This document shows, piece by piece, positions 33,335 through 44,100 of a stretch of DNA of 64,000 nucleotides. Numbering within the stretch: position 1 is the stretch's first letter; every line of letters begins with the position of its first letter. The stretch is from Raffaelea ambrosiae. Lineage: Eukaryota; Ascomycota; Sordariomycetes; Ophiostomatales; Ophiostomataceae. Under the pieces are notes generated by a model. It was given only the letters and a program-made list of their open reading frames with translations, was not told the origin of the DNA and did not search any database. The stretch spans positions 407,092 to 471,091 of the forward strand of contig PCDI01000017.1 of the NCBI GenBank assembly GCA_002778195.1, given 5' to 3'. A program made the translations under genes and the position numbers.

Positions 33335-34893
33335 ATGGTGGCACCCTTCCAAACAGCCCTCGCCATTGCGGCCTCCATCCTGTCGCTGTCGACCCTTGTC
33401 TCGGCCGACTGCTCCAGCTATGGCGTGGACTACTCCAACGGCGGCCAGTACTACATCGACGGGTCCTCCAACCAGTACTTTAGCTTCATCACAGTCTTCC
33501 AGGGCTGCACCCAGGAGAGCGTCAACCCCGTCCTCGTCGACCCCGACAACAACCAGTATGCCTGCTCGGCCATCAGCACGACACCAGCAGGAGCACAAGT
33601 GACATCCACATGGTGAGACAGCACAAGAGCTTGTGTGGGAATGAACCAAGCATGAATGGCCCTGTATCTGACCACAAACGCAACAGTGGCATCCCTTTCT
33701 CGGCCATGAAGTCGGGCCAGTGGAAGATTGTCGTCTCGGGTAACCAGCTTGCCGTTCAGCGTGTCATCACGTTGTCCGTAGGCATCCCAGAAACGTCAAC
33801 CGTCACGGTATGTGTTCATTGAATCCTGGACAGACTGCCAGACAACAGGATTGCAATCTGACTCTTTTTTTTTTCTCTTTCGAAACTAGGCCACACCCAC
33901 GATCGTTCTGGGCATTACCACCACGCCGAGAGCAAGAAGTAAGTTGACGTTCCACCAGATCTGAAATTCCGGACCCCAAGATCCCCTGCCTTTTTTTTTT
34001 TTTCAAGACTTTTTCTATTGGATTTCTGACAGCCGATCTTTTTCTTTTCTTCTTCTAGCCACCACCAATGTTGTCTCCCAGACGCAGACGCTCATTCTCG
34101 TGCCCAAGACCGTCACCGCCAACTGCAACGGCCAGACCCAGACCGTCACCAACTTCCAGCCGGGCCGCACGCAGACCCTCACGTCCACCGTCACGCGGAC
34201 GTCGACGGACGGGGCCAAGACGAGCCAGTACCAGACCACCCTGACGACGAGTGCTTCGTGCCATTATCCATCCAGTGGGTCTCCACACTCTCGTCCACAC
34301 AGGACGACTACCCATGCTCTCCCACTAACCAGCCCCCCCCCCCAGACAAGCGCGATCTCGAGCACACGGCCTATGTCCAGGCCACAACAGTGACGGTCAC
34401 CGAGACAACGTATACCGTGACCCAGACACGCGTCTCGACGGCACCCGTCTCGACGGCGACCGAGCTAGGTACGTGGATTGCACTGCAGGCTGTGGGACTG
34501 CTGAATCGTCCATCTCTGTGAATCTTGACCTGTCCGCTAACCCCCCCCCCCCCCCCTCCACCCAGTCTTCCGAACGGTCACGGCCACCGTCACGCCCGCG
34601 CCGTCCACGCAGTGCGCCGGCAACAACAACGGACGACCGGGCGCCACGGTCACGGTCACGCGCACCGCCGGCACCGGCGTGGTCACGCAAACAGACATTG
34701 TCTACCAGACGACGCACATGTCGGGGACCGTCTGGGTTGGGTACGTGTCGATCTTTTTTTTCTTTCTTCTTTTTTTCTTTTCCTTGTTTCCTCGTTTCTT
34801 ACTAACACCCACAGACAAACACAGTACAGCACGGTTACCAACAGCGCCAGTGCGACGGCGTGCTGGCGGGCCGGCGGGTGGTATGGAGCGTGA
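33335..34893 (+). CDS. Secreted Thr/Ser-rich protein of unknown function, seven exons
   Basis: I place exons at 33335-33612, 33687-33807, 33890-33938, 34059-34274, 34346-34468, 34566-34740 and 34815-34893; all phases join to a 346-residue protein. The signal peptide is about residues 1-24 (cut after LVSA). The mature N-terminus (DCSSYGVDYSNGG, FQGCTQES, CGIPFSAM) is Cys-containing and folded-looking. The rest is Thr/Val/Ser-rich with repeats such as TVTVTETTYTVTQT and TVTATVTP, probably O-glycosylated. I see no GPI signal or membrane segment at the end. It resembles a widespread class of uncharacterised secreted fungal proteins that I cannot name. Introns have clear CTAAC branch points. Introns 4 and 5 carry C11 and C16 tracts before the acceptor. 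A TATA box is present. Function unknown. Confidence 0.8.
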
Positions 34894-35815
34894 GAGCAAA
34901 TGGAAATGGTCATTTACCCCATATCTGCCACTTTCAATGCACCCCCACCCCCTTTCCTATATATACGATTCTGGTGCTCTTCGGGCGTGCTCTTCTGGCC
35001 CGGCTTAGATATGTCATTAATGGAACCAAAGAGTGCGAATGCAAGATAGAGAGAGAGAGTGTGTGTGTGAGTGTGTGTGTGAAACACAAGAAAATATAAT
35101 ACTATAAAAAAAAAGATCACCGAATAAGTCAATATTTACAACTAATACAAGCAAAAAACAACAACAACACGTAGTATGGATGCTAGATGAGTGTCAATAG
35201 GAGGGGAGAGAAAGGAGGCATGCAAGCTCGTGTCGAAAGCAAGTTGAGGCTTATAGTTATACAAAAAATCAAACACACACACACACAAACACACACACTT
35301 AAACACACCAAATCACACATAGCCAGGAAACAAGAAGCATATCTCACATTACATGCTACACGACGACCCAGGAAATACTTAAACAGTGTAAAATGGCAAT
35401 AAAAAAGGGAGAGGGAAGGGGGGGGGGTGACAGCCGGTATAAACCAAACGCCTGCGGGCCGAAACGTCATCCGAACAGGAGGGAAAACAAAAGAGTCGAG
35501 AGAGTCAGCTGTGTTTTCAATTGTTGAGACATTTTCCTTGATCTTGTTATGTGTGTATGTGTGTGTGTGTGTGTGTATGCGTAGTGCGTGTGTGTGTAAG
35601 TGTGAGTGTGAGCGTGAGTGTGAGTGTGTTTGTGTGTGAATGTCCGCTTCTTCCTCCGCTCGGATGTCTTCTTGTACCCCCCCAAGTCTTCCCTTTTCCA
35701 AATGCGTGCCCTGTCTTTCCTTTTTCTTTCTTTTTCTGGCTCGTCTCTATTCTTTCCTCAATTCATTCCTTACTCGAAACAACTCGTCGATGTCGTGAAA
35801 AAAAAGAGGCCTCTC
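34894..35815. other. Convergent 3' flanks with GT/CA microsatellites
   Basis: No gene is supported. (GT)n-type repeats lie near 35055-35085 and 35550-35640 and (CA)n near 35270-35310. An AATAAA near 35398 is on the plus strand, rather far from the secreted-protein stop. Confidence 0.6.
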
Positions 35816-37669
35816 TTATTTGCTCGTCCATGGCAGCGGGTACGTGCTGACCCAGTCGGACACCTCGCTCCGCAGCTGCAGAATCTCCGGCACGCTGTCG
35901 CCGTTGCCCAGGTGCTCCAGGAACACCTTGAGCCGGCCAGGGCTCTTCTCGCCCTTCTCCTTGGCTGCCTCGCGCGCCGCCTTGTCCACCCGCACCGCGA
36001 TCGTCACGGCCCGGTCCACAATGTCGGCCACGCGCTCAAAGTCATGCTCCGTGAATCCGCGCGTCGTCATGGCCGGCGTGCCCATACGCAGACCGCCGGG
36101 CGTCAGTGCTGACCGGTCGCCGGGGACGGTGTTCTTGTTCGCAGCCACGCCGACCAGCTCCAGGATGCGCTCCACGCGGCCGCCGTCAATGCCCTGCGGC
36201 TTCAGGTCTGCAAGCACCAGGTGGTTGTCGGTGCCGCCAGAGACGATCGAGTAGCCCAGGCCGCCCTTGTCCTTGGTACCACCGAGCCGCTTGGCCAATG
36301 CCTGGGCGTTGGAGAGAACCTGCTCTTGGTAGGCGCGGAAAGCGGGCGTCTGAGCTTGCTTGAGCGCAACGGCCAGCGCAGCAATCGTGTGGTTGTGCGG
36401 GCCGCCCTGGTGGCCGGGGAAGACGGAGGCGTTGATGGGGCCCTCGAGGTTGTACTTCTCCTCTTCCTTGGTCTTGGGGTTCACCCGGCGCACGCCCCGA
36501 CGGAAGAAGATCATGGCACCGCGCGGGCCGCGCAGCGACTTGTGGGAGGTCGTGGTCACAATGTCGGCAAAGCCGAAGGGGCCGGGGATGGTCTGGGCGG
36601 CGATCATGCCCGACAGGTGGGCCACGTCGGCCAGCAGGTAGGCGTTGACCTTGTCACAGATCTCGCGCATGCGCTTGTAGTCAATAAGGCGGCTGTATGC
36701 GCTGGCGCCAGCCACGATGATCTTGGGCCGGTAGATGCCGGCGAGCTCCTCGAGCTTGTCGTAGTCGATGTAGCCGGTCTTCTCGTCGAGCCGGTAGGGC
36801 AGGGTCTCGAAGTACTTGGAGATGAAGGAGATTTTCTTGGTCGGCGTCTGGTAGCCGTGGGACAGGTGGCCGCCGTGGGGGAGATCGAGGCCCATCAGGC
36901 GGTCGTGCGTGTTCATGAGCGCCGAGTAGACGTAGAGGTTGGCGGGGGCGCCGGAGAGAGCTGCGGTGAAGCGAAGAGACGTCAGAAGCATGCACACAGA
37001 GCAGCAGGGCTGCAACTGGACCACGGGGCAAACCTACCCTGCACATTGACTCCCCATTCCTTGTCGGACAGGCCGAACGTCTCGAGTGCCCGTTGCTGGC
37101 AGAGCCGCTCTGACTGGTCGATGAACTCGTTGCCGCCGTAATACCGCGCGCCCGGGTAGCCTTCTGAGTACTTGTCTGCGCGTGCTGGTCAGCCTGGAGG
37201 TGTTCCCTTGGCATGGTAGTTCTTCTCTCGTGGGGAGGGGGGCCTCTCACTTTGCATCGGACTGCCTAGAGCGTCGAGGACTGCTTGCGAGGTGAAGTTC
37301 TCGGAGGGGATGAGGTTGATGAACTGCTTCTGTCGTAATTTCTCCTGCAGACGACAGCGTCAGAAGGGGGGGAGTGCCAGCTGGGCCAGACACAGGGGAG
37401 CACAACGGCCTACCTTCTCAATGATATCATACATCGCCGGGTCTGCCTCCTGCAGGTGCACGCCGAGCAGCTGTTTGGGAACGGAGTTAGTTTGGCTTGC
37501 ATGTCGCTGCCGCCGAGAGAGCTAGCCCACTCACCTTCTGCTGGCCCTCCAGGCTCATGGCCGACACCGACCGGCTCTGTGTCCAGGCGGCCATCGTGGA
37601 AGCCCGCCATGACGGCCGGGCTGCCGTCCGGAAGGCACGGGTGGTGCCGCGCACGACGGGGAGCGACAT
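35816..37669 (-). CDS. Serine hydroxymethyltransferase, mitochondrial
   Basis: Five exons: 37535-37669, 37414-37470, 37251-37344, 37038-37175, 35816-36960, giving 522 residues. The PLP enzyme interconverts serine and glycine and loads one-carbon units on tetrahydrofolate. The start gives an Arg/Ser-rich, acid-free presequence (RGTTRAFRTAARPSWR) typical of mitochondrial import. Motifs include LIPSENFTS, SPMQNKYSEGYPG (rebuilt across intron 3), ARYYGGNEFID, ADVAHLSGMIA and the PLP-lysine segment VTTTSHKSLRGPRG, then VFPGHQGGPH and the C-terminal GGLRMGTPAMTTRG. The rebuilt junctions restore known conserved motifs, which supports them. In-frame Met26 and Met38 could start a cytosolic form. Ordinary length; nothing is missing. 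Confidence 0.95.
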
Positions 37670-39754
37670 CGTGACAGCAGGCGAACAGCTGTCGATGTGG
37701 GGGAGAGGAGCGCGGATTAGCTCGTGCTGGAACCAGAAATATGTCCAATTCCTCGGTCGCTGGTCTGCTCGAGGGGCGCAAAGTGACTACCTTTGCCAAT
37801 GAGTCTGTTGCCCAGAATGTCTTCTGCCAGACGAGGGGTTCCGGGGGCGAGGCGAAGAAAAAGGAACGAAAAGTGTGGTGATGGCCCAAGGTGGTTCGAC
37901 CTTTTTTTTTTCCTTCTTTTTTTCCCCCGAACCTGTGCTTTTTTGTTTGGCTGCAACCCAAAGGAAGGAGCGACCGCCGCCCCAAGAGGCGGGGGACAGA
38001 GCCAAGGTTCCGCCCCCCTGCCTGCCCCCGATAACAACGCCCACTGGCGTGCTGAGGCCAGCCCGGGCTGTATCCTACAGGCTGCGCTGCCTGCTACTAG
38101 CGGGGAAATTCTTCAGTAAATGGCCCGAGCTGCCCAAGTCGGTGTATCTTTACTACTATGTAACTATGTAAGATACGAGGAGGTTGCCACAGCGCAGGGT
38201 ATCCTACAGAATGCCCGTAAAAGCACGCCAGAGAGGGGGCAGAGCCACTCAAACAGCGCCCATTGCTCAATCGCAAAGGGCGCTACTGGCCAATTGGGCA
38301 GTCTTGCTCTTTTGGGGTAGGTCCAGCCAGCATGTGAGTGCGCTCGCACTTTGGTGGTTTCCGGCGCCAACAGACGCTGCCATGGCTCCCTTGCCCGCGG
38401 TATCTCCTTTTGCAGTCTCTGGCAGGCCTACTGCGACACAGCAGCTCTGCGGACCCGCTAAACGGGCATGGCCAGCGTCACGTGCTAGACCGCCCCCGGC
38501 CACAATTTTTCTTCATTTTCGGGCAACGCAATTTTGTGGCTCTTACTTTTTTTCTTCCTTCTTTTCTTTCCTCATCAACTAAACCTGGGAGTGATGAGCC
38601 CGCTTCTTTACCACGATTGGTATTCCACTGGATTTTGTCCTTTTTGGGCAACTTCTGGTCGGGAGCATGTTGACATGTCCTGGCACAATATACCACCTTT
38701 TCTCGGGACAATGTGAAGCAATCTGACCCTGCAAAAAAATTAGTTGATCTATTGCATTGTCTTTTCCATTACTCCTTTCGACATCCTTGCCTTTTGCGTC
38801 CTTCTTTCTCTCTTCATCGCATCTATGATTGCATGTCTTTCGCACGCTTTGTGTCGTCCAACCGTCATTTTCTGGGAGTTGATAGTGGAGGCAAGCGCTT
38901 CTGCTGGGTGTTGGTTGCCTCTTGGCCTCGGCCTAAACATGTCTGCTCTTTCAAGATGCGCACAGCATATTCCCTAAACAAAACAATTTCCTGTACGAGT
39001 AGACCTGATGTCTTTTAGTGTGCTACAGCCTAGAAATCAAACTGATACACGATTGAATACAACTCCTGTTGCTAGATTTCTTGGAGAGAATGTCGAGTCT
39101 AGCAGTACTACATATCGACACTTGGCCACCGACAATTCTGCCACAGGACACACATCTGGGTTGGATTTTTCAAGTTTTTTTTCGAGATAAAAATTGTTCT
39201 CTTGCTAGAAAGTTGTCATTTGTCATGTTTTGAATTTCCCCTTTTTATTTTTTTTGTTCTGTTCCTCTCCTGCACTCCGTAGTATATCCTTCAAATACAC
39301 GAGATAACAACACTAAAGACAAACATGATCATGGCGGAACTTCACCATGGTTTGGAACCAAGGGGGAAAGACTGTGTGTGCGAGAGAGAGAGAGAGAACC
39401 CAACCAATATAAGACTCCGAATGCAGGGCCGCCTGTGCACCGTTCCTTTCTTCCAAAAGGGGCGAGAGTAAGGTCGCTTTGAGGTGTGTGGATAATGACG
39501 AGAGAGAAAAGAGGATTGATAATTTTTCGAGTTTTTGTCGTGAGGAAACTAAAGATCCGGCTCAAAGGACACGAAACCCAACGAGAGACACTCTCAAGAG
39601 ATGCAGAAGCGAAGAGCAGGAAAGACGGCATAACTCTGCCGAGAATCTTCCCTGTGTACGTCTTCTCTGTGCCTCCAGAGTTGGCTGCTCGTTTGGCTGT
39701 TGTCTCCCGTCCGTCTCCCCGGTTTCCCCGGATGGCTTGTGGAATCGCTTATTT
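37670..39754. other. Intergenic between SHMT and L19, no gene seen
   Basis: No coding region is supported. The left part is the SHMT promoter. From about 38500 to 39300 base composition turns AT-rich with T tracts; 39390-39402 is a GA microsatellite. The right end is the 3' flank of the L19 gene. Short frames lack domains. Confidence 0.55.
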
Positions 39755-40742
39755 CTACTCCTCGTCGTCGCCCAGGATAGCCGCACGCTTAGCAGCAGTT
39801 CTCTCGGCCTTCCGCTCGCGAGCGGCCTTGGTCTTGGCACGCTTGGCGTCCATCTCGTCCTTGAGCTGCTTCTCGCGCTGCTTCTCGGCCTTGGCACGGT
39901 GGATCTGAATTGGTTGTTAATAAGATACTGTGCAAGTCGTTCAGATGATGACAAAAATAAATTAAACTTACGTGCTCAACAAGGGCGCGCTTGTGCTTGA
40001 AGGTGTTACCCTTGGCAGAGTGGTACAGCTCGTGGTACAGGTGCTTGTCGATCTTGCCCGAGGCACGGTACTTGACTAGTAACCGGCGCAGGACACGGAG
40101 GCGGCGCATCCAGAGGACCTGCTCGGGCATACGAGCATCAGCGGTACCCTTCCGCTTACCGAAGCCACGGTGCCGGCCGATCCGCCGAGACAGGTTCAGC
40201 TCACGGGCGCGCGAGCGCGAGTGCATGGTGGCCGGCTTGCGGATGATGAGGCCATCGGAAACCAGCTTGCGGATCGACTGGCGGGAGTTGGCACCGGCGA
40301 TCTCGGAGGACTCGTTGGGGTCGAGCCAGATCTTGTTCTGGCCGCAACCGAGGACGGCCGACGCCAGGCGCTTCTGGGTTGTCAAGTTGACCCTATATCG
40401 AAGGGAAAGAAAAAAAGAAAACGAGTTAGCACCGCGTCTTCCTTGTTTTGTCTGATCTCCTCTTCGTTTTCCCTTCGAGTCCCCCAGAGCAGACACCTGA
40501 GTAAACTGAAAAATCAGACATCCCAATAGGCGTTTTCTCCGTCGACTTCGATGGCGATGACCCCTTATTCAGGCTCTCAATCATCGAGGGGGATTGTTGT
40601 CTCTTGTGGTGTTTCCCGACCGTTCATTCCTTCTTCCAACTTTTGCAGCCCAATTTCGTTCTTCAATCCATCGCTCCCCTCGCCATCGCCATCGAATCGA
40701 CAACAACAATAGCACCTCTCATCTCTGTTGGCACACTCACAT
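39755..40742 (-). CDS. rpl19: 60S ribosomal protein L19 (eL19), start codon split by an intron
   Basis: Three coding exons: 40741-40742 (only the A and T of ATG), 39972-40392 and 39755-39904, giving 190 residues, normal for eL19. It is a structural protein of the large ribosomal subunit. Recognisable segments are VNLTTQKRLASAVLGCG, KIWLDPNE, SRQSIRKL, the very basic RELNLSRRIGRHRGFGKRKGT, WMRRLRVLRRLL and HELYHSAKGNTFKHKR, then an Ala/Lys/Arg-rich helix ending GDDEE. The first intron (40393-40740, 348 bp) begins GTGAGT right after AT and its acceptor is followed by G-GTC-AAC. No nearer ATG is in frame with VNLTTQ. A HomolD box lies upstream. Confidence in the split start is good but needs cDNA. 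Confidence 0.92.
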
Positions 40743-41181
40743 CTTGAATACTGTTCTCCGGGGGTTGGTCGGTGTCGATGGTTGTCGATGTTGTCGGGGA
40801 GGGAGAAAGGTTGGTGGTGAGGATCGAATGGCACAAAAAAAAAAAAATCGGCCTCGAAAAATTCAGCACACCAAAGGAAGAGGGGGGTTGTGACTGCACT
40901 AGTGAGTGGGCTTAACATTTCTTCGTGCAATTGTGTGGGAATGGTGTGCGCTAGACCTAATCAGGATGTGCGAGAGGGCAACCCTCAAAAATTACCCACG
41001 TGATATGCTTTTTGGGGGGACTGCCTTAGTCATACAAAAAATGTGGAATATCCACCACAACCACAACCACCACAACCACAACTGCTATGCTCCGACGACG
41101 ACAAAGGAATTGAGTTCCAATCACTTTTGCTGTTTTTGTATTTTCCAGTCGTTATCATGTATAAAATGTACACTTTCTTTC
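40743..41181. other. L19 promoter and GCN1 3' flank
   Basis: 439 bp between the tandem GCN1 and L19 genes, with no gene. It contains a HomolD box, an A13 tract near 40838 and an ACC/CAA-rich patch near 41050-41085. Confidence 0.65.
40889..40896 (-). promoter_or_regulatory. HomolD box (CAGTCACA) of the L19 gene
   Basis: On the minus strand the sequence is an exact CAGTCACA, 147 bp before the first base of the split start codon, followed by a C-rich run. HomolD is the known core element of ribosomal protein promoters in fission yeast and is found before ribosomal genes in many ascomycetes. The match and location are seen; activity is inferred. Confidence 0.65.
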
Positions 41182-44100
41182 TTATTCCTTTCCAAAAACA
41201 TCCGCTCCGACATCCAGCTTGCCCACGCTCCAGATCTCCCGTTCATCCTCTGCCTCGTCGTCAAAGAGACCAAGACCGCCTGAGCCACCCTCTGCTTCCT
41301 TTCTTTCCCGGGCTTGCGCTGCTTGCCGTAGAGTCACACGCTTGAAGTAGTCACTCATAACACGCTTCTGGTTGGGAGGCAGCTCAGCGACAGCTGGGCT
41401 AGCCATGTACTTGTCAAACACCTTGGTGTCTTCGTTGATGACATCGAACATTGCCATGAACGCAGCCTCGGCCGAGAGCTTGACCGGGATGACCAGATCG
41501 CGAACGGATGCAAACACCGGCGGGGCTAGAAGAGGAACATGAGGCCGCACCATATCGGGCTTCACACGCGCCAGTGTGCGAACGAGAACCAGGGCCAGGC
41601 GCCGAGAGTCTGATGGTCCACCAGGAGGGATGGTCTTGGCCAAAATTTCGAATATCTCCTTTGTTTCATCGTAGGACTTGGACTGTGGGCTCAGCAGATA
41701 CTTGCCCGTAGCAAGAATGAAATTGTCCGCGATGAAGAGCTGGGAGGAGGATTAGAATCAGTCTTTTTAAACGCCCACACAAAAGCAGGTAGACAAGAGG
41801 AGAGCCAAAACTTACATTCTTGTTTGTCATGCCCTGGCAAAGCAGGCTGGGTAGGTCTTCGGCCAGGGAGCTGTCCAAAAGGACTTCGGGAGATTCGAGG
41901 AGAACCGCGTTTAGGGCCAACGTAGAGGACGGAGTAGGGTTTCCTGACAAGACCCGGTTCTTGAGTAAACCCTGAGCAGCCTCTTCTGGCACATTCTTGA
42001 TGAGTGCTCCCAGAAGTTTGGCATTCGTAATTGTCATATTGCTGTCGGTCGAATCGACTTCCATATCAATCAATCCCAAGACAGCCGCGCGGGAGCTCTC
42101 TCCCATGTTGGCTCCAGCCTTGCTGATAACTTCGAAGAGCGCCGTCATCATAGCGGTCTTGACACCTGGGTCGGTCGTCTTGGAACCCGTAACCAACTCG
42201 GCAATGAGGGGATCGATACGAGGCGTATACTTGATCAGGGTGCCTAAAGCCTTGGCAGCACGGGACCGCAGCAGGTCGCTCGATGGGTCTGCGAGTGATT
42301 TGGTAAAAGTGCGCTGCAGCTGTGGCAAGAATGGCTTGAGAGCTGCTGGCATCTTCTCTAGGAGGTTGTTCAAAGTCAAGAGAATAGCACACTTGACATC
42401 GGTCGAGCGCTCGGTCACAACACGAATAAGAGGACCAGTGATTTGCGTGACAAACGGCTTCAGTGATGCCTCGCTTGTGCGGTCGACAATATCGGAGATG
42501 GCCAGCGCAGATGTCGTTCTCTGCTCCGCCGTGCCGTTCATCAGACCCTGCAGGAAGATAGGCAGGATGGCATTGATACCCTTCGGCAGCTCGAAACCGG
42601 CCAAGTTGGAGCCAGCCACGCCAACCTGGAGCAGGGTTTGTCTGGTAGAAGGCACCAGGCCCTCCATTTCTTCCTTCTTGAGCTTCTTGGTGAACTCGCT
42701 CAATGCGCTCCATGCAGACTTGACCACATCCTTGTCAAGATCGTCAAAGGATATCAGCAGAGCCCGGATAATATCCTGGTTGTACCGCGAGTAATCAACA
42801 GATGCCTTGGAGAAGAACACCGCAAGGTGACGTGCAGTAGCAGCGCGCTTGCGATGGTCTTCGTGCCTGAGCAGCTGCAGAAGGACGTTCATGACAGTGT
42901 TCAGGCCGTCATAATCATCGATCGACAGAATAACGGTATCGAAGGAGGTATCCAGGTCGACACGAAGTTCCTCTTCTTGGCAGTTGATGATGTTGTCCAT
43001 CAATGAATTGATGATGTTTGGCAGGCGGCGGTTCATAGCACCGGCCGCGACGGTAGACAGCGAAGCCAGGGCCTTTGCGTTGAACGCGGAAATTGGAGGC
43101 TTGATGAGTGTGGGGATAAGGGTAGGAAGGATGATGTTCGACCGGCTGGTCTCGGTAAGCAGCGTCAACAGAGCAGAGAGTGCGTTTGCAGCCTCGTCTT
43201 CGTTCTGCAACGAGTGCAGCAGGCTTGGCAGGACGTGGTCCACGGCCCGCTTGCCGATGACCTGCTGTAACGAATCGAAGGCCTCCGCGGCAGTCTCGCG
43301 CACCTCCTCGTCGGAGTCGGTAAGTGCCAACTGGACAATCGAGATCAAAGTCGATTCGTGCTCCTCCAAGGACTCGGGCGCCGCGGACGCAATGAGCTCC
43401 TTGAGAGCCAGGCAGATGCCCTGCTTGGCATCCGAGTCGGTAGACGTCTTGAGACCCTCGGCGAGAGTAGGCAGCAGGGTCGTCAGGATGTTGTCTCCTG
43501 CCTTGCGGATCAGTTCGCCCAGAGCATTGCTGGCAATGACCTTGTGCTCCATGTTGGCACTGCCCAGACGGCGGATAATAAGCTGCGTGAGCGTGGGAAC
43601 AAGCTCCTTGAGAATTCTAGGGCTGTGAACAAGAGCCTTCCAGACCCCGACGGCAGCTTGGCGAACCGCACCAGAGGTATCGCAGCGGCACACATAAAGC
43701 GCCGAGAGGATTTTGTCGCGCTTGTCGACTCCGAGGACTTCCCGGAGTGTAGATCCAGCTTCGCGGGTGATGTCCTCTTCCTCTTCCTCGTCCTCCGCAT
43801 CTTGCTTATTGCTGATTCCAGAAAGATTGAACAGCAAGTCTCCGACCAGCTCGACGGAACTGAGACGGATCCGCCAACTGTTGTCGGCAAGGCCGCGGTC
43901 AAGTTCGGGCAAGAGGAGGTCAACTGCGCGGGTGGCAAAGTTCTTGACAAGCAGACGACCGGCACGAAGAGCTGTTTCACGGATGGAATCGACGTCATCA
44001 GCCAAGCCAGCCAGGATAGGAGGAATAATGCGGCCCAGGTATGCAGAAAAGCTGTTGCCAAAGCAGACGGGCAGGAAAATGAAAAGCGACATGAAGCCCT

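Noticed and set aside
38500..39300. AT-rich block considered as a RIP-mutated transposon relic
   Set aside because: No terminal repeats, no transposase or reverse-transcriptase remnants, and it is short; ordinary AT-rich spacer is enough.
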